Source of the DNA: Suillus spraguei
Lineage: Eukaryota; Basidiomycota; Agaricomycetes; Boletales; Suillaceae
Assembly: GCA_016800925.1 (NCBI GenBank)
Contig: JABCPU010000114.1
Coordinates: forward strand, 112,236 to 176,235
DNA length: 64,000 nt
Reading direction: 5' to 3'
The notes under the pieces were generated by a model. That model made no database searches. It saw only the letters and a list, made by a program, of their open reading frames with translations, and was not told where the DNA came from. Position numbers and translations under genes: made by a program. Each line of letters opens with the position of its first letter. Within the stretch, counting starts at the first letter, position 1. Positions 59,574 to 64,000 of the stretch are shown here, one piece after another.

Positions 59574-60822
59574 TTAAATATAGTTGCACACCATCCGAAT
59601 TCCTTTCGATATGCACGTGTCTGACTCTCGTCCAATGGCACAAATGCTGTTCTATTTTGAGATCCGAGCAACGATTCAGCACCAATTCCATTGCTACTAA
59701 CAATATTGCAAGGTAGTTGAGTATCCTACTGCGTTCAATGTAGTCTGCTTAGTTTCTTCAGTTGCGAGATTCTGTCAATTTCCAGAGCAGTCATCTCCAC
59801 TGCAATCTACGAAAGCTGTGAATTGAAATCGCCATAGCGTCGGATGATCCGTCGCATACCAAGTGGTCATCTGAGTACTAGAACAACAAGTATTTGCCAC
59901 CGACTGATATTATATATAGGAAAGGATATTGACCGCACCGCATTCGCCATCAAGAACTCACCGGTTCACTCATCGGTAGATACACAAGATAAGATCATAA
60001 GAAGGAAACGTTATTCAGTGGAAGATCCAGAAGCAGCGATCAATGATCATGATAGCGTGCTCGGCGTTGTCGGCGGTCGCAGAGAACTTCGACGAGGACA
60101 GCGGAATTTGGTGATGGTATTGAATAAAGGCGAATGGCAGATATTCTGGACAAGGGATGGGTAATGATTGATGAAGTTGTGGGTTGAGTTTAGTTGGTGA
60201 CTTTTATGTTGAACACCAGAAAGTACTCAAGTTGTCCTGTTTTCTGGTCAAGCCGTGGCCCAGCTTGCTACTCGGTAAGTGCAAGGCGTCTTGGGCGCTG
60301 TACCTTTTTTTCGGGAAGCACACCAGCACCGAGTTCCGAAGTAGATCGGCTCGTGCTGTATATCGTATACTTACATCTTCCCACGGTTCTGAGTTAACGC
60401 CAACAGGTTATACCATGCAGCGCGGCGTGCTAGTTCTGCCCACCACATGATAGGCTGCTCTCCGAGTCTCAGAGCGTGGGGAATGTAGCGACCGTCCCCA
60501 TCCCTGAGCGCTCACTGAGCGCGTGAGCTCACGATACTCGTCTTTCTCATGGTACTTGTCACTAGTATACCTTTGCTATCAGAAAATAGTCAACGTTGCG
60601 CAGATGCCAACTCTGATCGAGTCTCGGGAAGGAAAAAGTCGTTCATGAGCTCAAGTTCGAGCACCCAATGATGCGAGCGCTGTCGGGGAACCGGTGAGAA
60701 GAATATATCGGAGAATGCCCCCGTAAGCTTCTTGCATTTGGGTAACACAATAGCTGGGCATATAAAAAACTTAGTCCCAGTACACTGAGCTGATTCAAAG
60801 GCATCAGTCTAGTATTCCCAAC
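59574..60822. other. No clear gene; possible weak exons on the plus strand
   Basis: A frame around 59844-60164 (with VLGVVGGRRELRRG and LVMVLNKGEWQIFWTRDG) followed by GTAATG and GTAAGT donors could be part of a short multi-exon gene, but I recognise no family and cannot define its ends. TATAAAAAAC at about 60760 lies some 65 bp upstream of the phosphatase start and could be its promoter element. Confidence 0.35.
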
Positions 60823-62475
60823 ATGATGTTCACCCAGGGTATTCTAAACTGGTTGACCTTAGCCTCTCTACCCTTCATTTCACAGAAATATGAACACGAT
60901 GACCCTCTCAAGAAGCTCGGACACCTGACTCCGTACCATGTAGCTCCTGCGTCTCACAAAGTCGAGGCAGAGTTACCTGTTGATTGCAGTGTCGATCGGG
61001 TGATGCTTGTATGTCTGAGTTTCTTTGCGAAGCGCGAACATCTTGACGCAGTTGCAGTTGCATAGACACGGCTCTCGTGGACCTGATAGCACCACTGAAG
61101 AGATGAACCAATCAACTCCCTCGTCCAAACATTGAAAAATAATCACAATGCTCTCCAGAGTGCTCACCTACCCAAGAACCTCCGTTTTCTCCAGACCGGG
61201 AATGGATATGAATCACATCTACATCTAGACAACCTGACTATCATCGGGCGCCAGCAGCTCTTTGACCATGGTGTGGAGTACGTTTATCCCTCCATTTTTT
61301 TGGTCTAGTTGCACTAATATGTCGTCTAGATTCGGGGTGGAGTATCCTAACTTCACCACGGAAACACTACTATCCAGCACTTCACCAAGAGTGATCGACT
61401 CCATGTACCTTTTTGCTCAAGGACGTTTTGGTCGCGAAGTCGAGGACAAGGACCTACTTACAGTCGATGGTCCAGTGTCTTGGATCACTCCTTGGACTTC
61501 TTGCCCTGATCTCGATTGGGCTTATGCATACAAGGTAGGTAAACCTGTTTTCATCCTCCTCTAATAACATATCAGTTGCTTAGCTGGCAAATGATTGGAG
61601 CACCTTGTACCTTCCTAAAATCACCGAGCGCCTGAATGACCTCCTTCCTTCTGGTGTTTTCTTGACTGACGACAATACGCACGGAGCTTTGTATGCATGT
61701 GCATATGACCTAGCCGCAGGGTATGAATCACCATGGTGTGATGTTTTCCATGCGGATGAACTTGCGGATTTTGAGTAAGGCTGTTTGAACCCTGATGGCG
61801 CGACACTGACATATTATACTTAGGTATGAAATGGATCTCATTATGGTCGCAAGTGTCGGATATCTGGTACCCAATGATGCTGGTCGTATTATGGGAAGCG
61901 TCTTTGTTAATGAACTAATCAATAGGTACGTTTTGACACATGTCAAGACAAGTCCTTGTAACACTTGTGTTAGATTCTCCAATACCAGCAGGGAAGCCCA
62001 ATCCCTCTATCTTGAATTCGGACATGATGTTACCATCATGGCTGCAATGGCCGCAATGGATCTCAATAAGTACATCTCTATGCCGTAGTCGGAGACTCCA
62101 TTTCTTATATCCATCTGCAGAGATGAACCTCCATTGTCTTCAGAAGAAGTACGCCAGCACCGAAGGTTCCGAACATCGTATCAAACTCCCTTTGCTGCCC
62201 AAATGATCTGGGAAAGATTCACTTGCAAAGAGTCGTGGGTCTTCTTTCGTTAGAGCTGCAATTTGATAACTCATTCACCGTTAAGATTTGATGGACCACA
62301 CATTCGACTGGTACTCAACGAGGAGACATATCCTTTGCAGACTTGCGCAAAAACCAGGCACGATCGCCGATTCGGGACTTGTTCATTGGACGCGTTCATA
62401 AGAGCCAATCAATTCAGTACTAACATCAAGTTCAATGATAGCACATGGCAAGCGGCCTGTGGTGTACCAAAATGA
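60823..62475 (+). pseudogene. Histidine acid phosphatase, phytase-like, with frameshift
   Basis: The start MMFTQGILNWLTLASLPFIS at 60823 resembles a secretion signal. The next segment (DDPLKKLGHLTPYHVAP, CSVDRVML) leads through intron 61009-61057 into the active-site motif RHGSRGP (about 61064-61084), which holds the nucleophilic His. Later exons carry TIIGRQQLFDHGVE, YLFAQGRFGRE, VSWITPWTSCP and the proton-donor HD in FGHDVTI (62017-62037), ending with CSLDAFIRANQFS. This matches fungal secreted phytases, which release phosphate from phytate. Introns of about 50 bp occur near 61276, 61535, 61779, 61926 and 62070. One base appears lost near 61.10 kb between the RHG exon text and INSLVQTLKNNH, and the frame changes again near 62.24 kb, so the gene is damaged or misassembled. 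Confidence 0.8.
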
Positions 62476-64000
62476 GGATGCGATACATCAGCAAAAAGGT
62501 CAACTCCCACTAACAAATATATTACTATGTAGTCTCGGTTGCACATCATACAACTAACACCATGTATGCATTTGTAGTATACGAATTATGACTACTTACC
62601 AATATCTGACTGGAACAGTGAAACGTGAGAGATTGCTGCCATTTTGTATTGCAATCACGCTTAGATTCGAACCAGGTATGCTAGAACACATAACATTCAA
62701 CTCTCCGAACAAGTCCGGACGTGGGCTTACAATGCGCTTGCTGTAAACATCTGTTGGCAGCTTCCAATGACTCTAGCAACCCAATACCGTCGTACTGGGT
62801 GATACCTCTACTCTCTGCGAGTGAGCTTGACACTTCTAGATGACTTTATGAGACGAACTTTTGACGACCGGGCGGCGCAGAGCATTGATATCTACGCATC
62901 GTTGGGCATTGATTGCGACTCTACTCATACCTACTGTGCATCGAGAAGAATCGCTCGTTAAGGTATCCCAGTGCATCCTCACTCACGCCATCCAATTTTT
63001 AACAGCGATTTAGCCCTATCGCAGAGCCCCCATGTCACTCAAAATCCAGTGGCACGACCGTTACCAGCACTGTGAATTCCTAACGTTATCCCACGCATTC
63101 TGATGGACTGCAGCGACCAGCACGAATGTCCATACCATTCACGCCAGCTCCATCCTACACAATGTCAATGCCCTTTGACCAGATTCAGAGGCGTACTGTG
63201 AGCGGTGTCTGTGGCCGAGGCATATTATACACAATTATATCAGTGCACTTGTGACTAGCAAGTTCGACGACTCACTTATTCTTATTCCAGTCCTCCTCAC
63301 TGTGTTTCCGCCTCGCAGTCCAGTACTCTCGATCATAAATGGTACACTGTGCGGAAGATGATAGCCCAAACTCGACGTACGGCGAGACTTTCTGATCTAT
63401 TTTACGACCGTGAGCAGGCTTCGTGTCGATATTCTTTTTTATTACCCATCTTTTTGCTTGTCCGGAGTTACCCCCCTTTTTTTCCAACTCTCAAGTGAAG
63501 CTCCCCAATTTTATCGTATACTATCCACTTCACCGCGCCAAACTCCACTCTTCTGGCCAAAATCTCGGTCTACTCGACCTACACATGACACTCTAACCCA
63601 TTTCACGGTGTCGAGCAGGCTTCGCGGTTATGTGCTCAGTTACCCATCTTTTTGCTTGTTCAGAGTCCCCCTCTTCTAACTCTCAAGTAAAGCTCCCCCT
63701 CTCATTGGATCGCACTCCATTATTCTGTAACTTTCGCTCCTCTCATCCTGCTCCAGATACTCAAGACGCCCTTTATTTTTCGGTCGCCAGCCACTCGCAG
63801 TTATGCAATGTGCGTTATTGCATAAACTATGTATCATATACTCGGTATATAGGTTACATATTTGCAGTTCTTCATTTTTTTTAACTACGCTTTATTATGT
63901 TCATCAAAAGGCTCTCCCGAGCTAGTGCACCATCACATGCTTTCATTACTTATATGAATACCGCAATGATGCCAGCAAAGGTTGAAGGGCGTATGTAATG
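62476..64000. other. No supported gene; contains a diverged duplication of about 200 bp
   Basis: The block GAGCAGGCTTCG ... TTACCCATCTTTTTGCTTGT ... AACTCTCAAGT ... AAGCTCCCC occurs at about 63412-63510 and again at about 63613-63705, roughly 201 bp apart. The pyrimidine-rich sequence between is also loosely similar. I see no coding region. Confidence 0.5.

Noticed and set aside
62640..62680. tRNA-like B box (GGTTCGAATC on the minus strand)
   Set aside because: The flanking bases do not form a T stem, and no A box or acceptor stem is present.

Overview
The window looks like one piece of a basidiomycete mushroom nuclear genome, most likely a Boletales-type agaricomycete (inference). Host-like genes are cut by many introns of about 45-60 bp with GTRAGT donors, CTRAY branch sites and YAG acceptors. 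The gene and transposon families fit: a WD40-TPR-HET protein, a CHAT protease, an NHA1-type Na+/H+ antiporter, a histidine acid phosphatase, a KDZ transposase with its CxC2 zinc cluster, a chromodomain Ty3/Gypsy element and Helitrons. Almost every host-like gene here carries stops, frameshifts, insertions or lost ends, so this is a decaying, transposon-rich accessory region. Some lesions could be assembly errors, because only sequence is available.

Layout: 1-7.3 kb, no supported gene. 8.0-9.26 kb, a degenerate 69-bp tandem array. 9.9-14.9 kb (minus strand), a HET C-terminal relic and a broken WD40-TPR-HET gene whose WD40 part holds a MITE. 15.1-16.3 kb, a minisatellite built on a 17-bp quasi-palindrome. 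16.6-17.0 kb, a 437-bp palindrome. 17.4-21.35 kb, the N-terminal half of an SNF2-like helicase whose introns carry the same quasi-palindrome, expanded in one intron to 1 kb. 21.5 kb, a foldback element. 22.07-23.9 kb, an unrecognised acidic multi-exon gene whose 3' end meets a truncated Helitron with a GGGAGAT array. 25.1-26.6 kb, a second quasi-palindrome family. 28.0-32.0 kb, a decayed KDZ transposon with a divergent accessory gene. 33.8-34.4 kb, a reverse-oriented Gypsy relic. 34.47-41.52 kb, a complete but frameshifted chromovirus with a solo LTR nested in its 5' LTR. 41.5-43.3 kb, a CHAT protease missing its front and broken by a 52-bp duplication. 44.0-46.9 kb, a damaged NHA1 antiporter. 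48.145-59.573 kb, four head-to-tail Helitrons (one coding for Rep-helicase, three non-coding) with a clean A|T insertion site. 60.8-62.5 kb, a damaged phytase-like phosphatase.

The two most unusual signals are (i) the four-unit tandem Helitron array whose non-coding members carry G-quadruplex-type heptamer arrays, and (ii) the short quasi-palindrome (core CCCTnAGGG) scattered over 6 kb, which sits inside several introns of one gene, at the centre of a large inverted repeat, and in two independently expanded minisatellites. HET and CHAT domains are both linked to fungal non-self recognition and cell death, but both copies here appear broken, so no working two-gene system is claimed.
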